From NCBI GenBank assembly GCA_963576725.1, contig OY755239.1:62848953-62912952 (forward strand): a DNA stretch of 64,000 nucleotides, read 5' to 3'. The notes under the pieces are model-generated. The model made no database searches, was not told the DNA's origin, and worked only from the letters and a program-made list of their open reading frames with translations. Below, piece after piece: positions 63,494 through 64,000 of the stretch. This DNA is from Azorinus chamasolen. Lineage: Eukaryota > Mollusca > Bivalvia > Cardiida > Solecurtidae. The number at the start of each line of letters is the position of its first letter. Position 1 is the stretch's first letter. The translations under genes and the position numbers were made by a program.

Positions 63494-63747
63494 CCCATTA
63501 CCTCATAGGCTACATTTTTAGACCCAACCTCTTTGAATAAACCTACCGAAAATGAGCATTAACTAGAGAAAAGGAAAGTTTTATAGTTTGTAGTTTGTAG
63601 AATTTGATAGATCTATTTCTTTGCTTTGTAGTTTGAAACCATTGTGATAAATAGAGCATTTGCTCCTATAGGAGCAAATGCTCTATTTATCACAATGGTT
63701 TCACAAAGTGACTTTTACAGAGTCGTCAATATGAGGGAATGGGTTAA
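63490..63747 (+). mobile_element. MITE-B with a patch of MITE-A sequence
   Basis: TTAA both ends. A 68-bp perfect palindrome (63635-63702) is identical to that at 52786. The left body is lengthened by about 35 bp from MITE-A (63597-63631). Confidence 0.95.
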
Positions 63748-64000
63748 GAGTGGCTATGACTGTTATAAATGTACATGCAGTCAGAAAGTACATTAGAACC
63801 TGTGCGATGATGATGATGTTTTATTGGAAAGTAGAAGCCATTTACCAGTCTGTATTACAAATTATTGTCTTCATATGACGAGAATTAACTTGAAGACACT
63901 ATGGTGCTATTCTTGGTATCTTTTGCAAACCCATTCGATCCAGAGTAACACTGTTAGTGCCATCAGGATTAAATTGTTTGACATTATCGTTTTTTATAAC
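63748..64000. other. Unassigned, with a D-like palindrome remnant
   Basis: CAAACCCATTCGATCCAGAG pairs loosely with CATCAGGATTAAATTGTTTG (about 63927-63980), the layout of MITE-D. A short GATGATGATGATG run lies near 63806. Confidence 0.45.

Overview
This window looks like intergenic or intronic DNA from a bivalve mollusc. It is AT-rich, no open reading frame exceeds 124 codons, and I see no recognisable protein domain, rRNA or intact tRNA gene. The assignment rests on repeat style: elements opening ACAAGAG, minisatellite cores rich in GACCTTGACC or GACGGACGG, and palindrome-centred TTAA elements, as I know them from bivalve genomes. Species cannot be set from the sequence. All family letters below are my own labels.

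About 80 entries belong to six families of short non-autonomous elements (MITEs) with TTAA at both ends. MITE-A is about 250 bp, with ends TTAACCCTTTCCCTG and AGGGAAAGGGTTAA. MITE-B is about 230 bp, with ends TTAACCCATTCCCTCAT and ATGAGGGAATGGGTTAA and a perfect central palindrome. MITE-C is 250 bp and starts TTAACCCTTCGCTTGCTG. MITE-D is about 205 bp and starts TTAACTCTTTGCATGCTG. MITE-E is about 210 bp and starts TTAACCCTTACAACGC. MITE-F is about 250 bp and starts TTAACCCTTTACTCCATG. Nested copies show that TTAA is duplicated on insertion. TTAA targets plus CCC-starting ends fit piggyBac-type mobilisation (inference); no transposase lies here. Related palindromes without clear ends are called K.

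A second layer is longer elements with a hairpin near the 5' end (often ACAAGAG), a tandem core of roughly 130-185 bp units, and a 3' hairpin often followed by CTAAAA (families H, I, J, L, P, Q, R, V, W, X, Z, CC). This architecture matches bivalve pearl and Helentron-associated elements (inference). A third layer is hAT-like elements: three large ones (two with exact 8-bp and one with a 7/8 target duplication) and foldback family G with CAGAG ends and about 5-bp duplications. Smaller items are a hierarchical 23/46/238-bp satellite, a tRNA-like SINE head, retrotransposon tails, a mariner-like end, microsatellites and a G-rich tract.

Layout: 1-9 kb is mixed MITEs plus H, I, J and Q; 9-14 kb is the least repetitive; 14-16 kb MITEs; 16.5-22.3 kb foldbacks and the satellite; 22.5-24 kb MITEs; 25.3-26.9 kb V/W arrays; 27.6-35.5 kb very dense MITEs, including five end to end at 34506-35516; 35.7-39.9 kb arrays Z, J and X; 40-42.5 kb MITEs and Q; 42.5-44 kb array H; 44-46 kb a hAT-like element with a nested MITE; 46.2-48.2 kb BB/CC arrays; 48.5-50 kb nested MITEs; 50.7-52 kb the GG array; 52.3-64 kb dense MITEs plus one H copy.

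Most notable: the central palindromes of A, C, D, E and F share one internal mismatch at the same position; array V carries five perfect inverted AGGTCA repeats; array GG carries ten RFX X-box-like motifs; and an 8-bp target duplication precisely reconstructs the satellite around a 1.3-kb foldback element.
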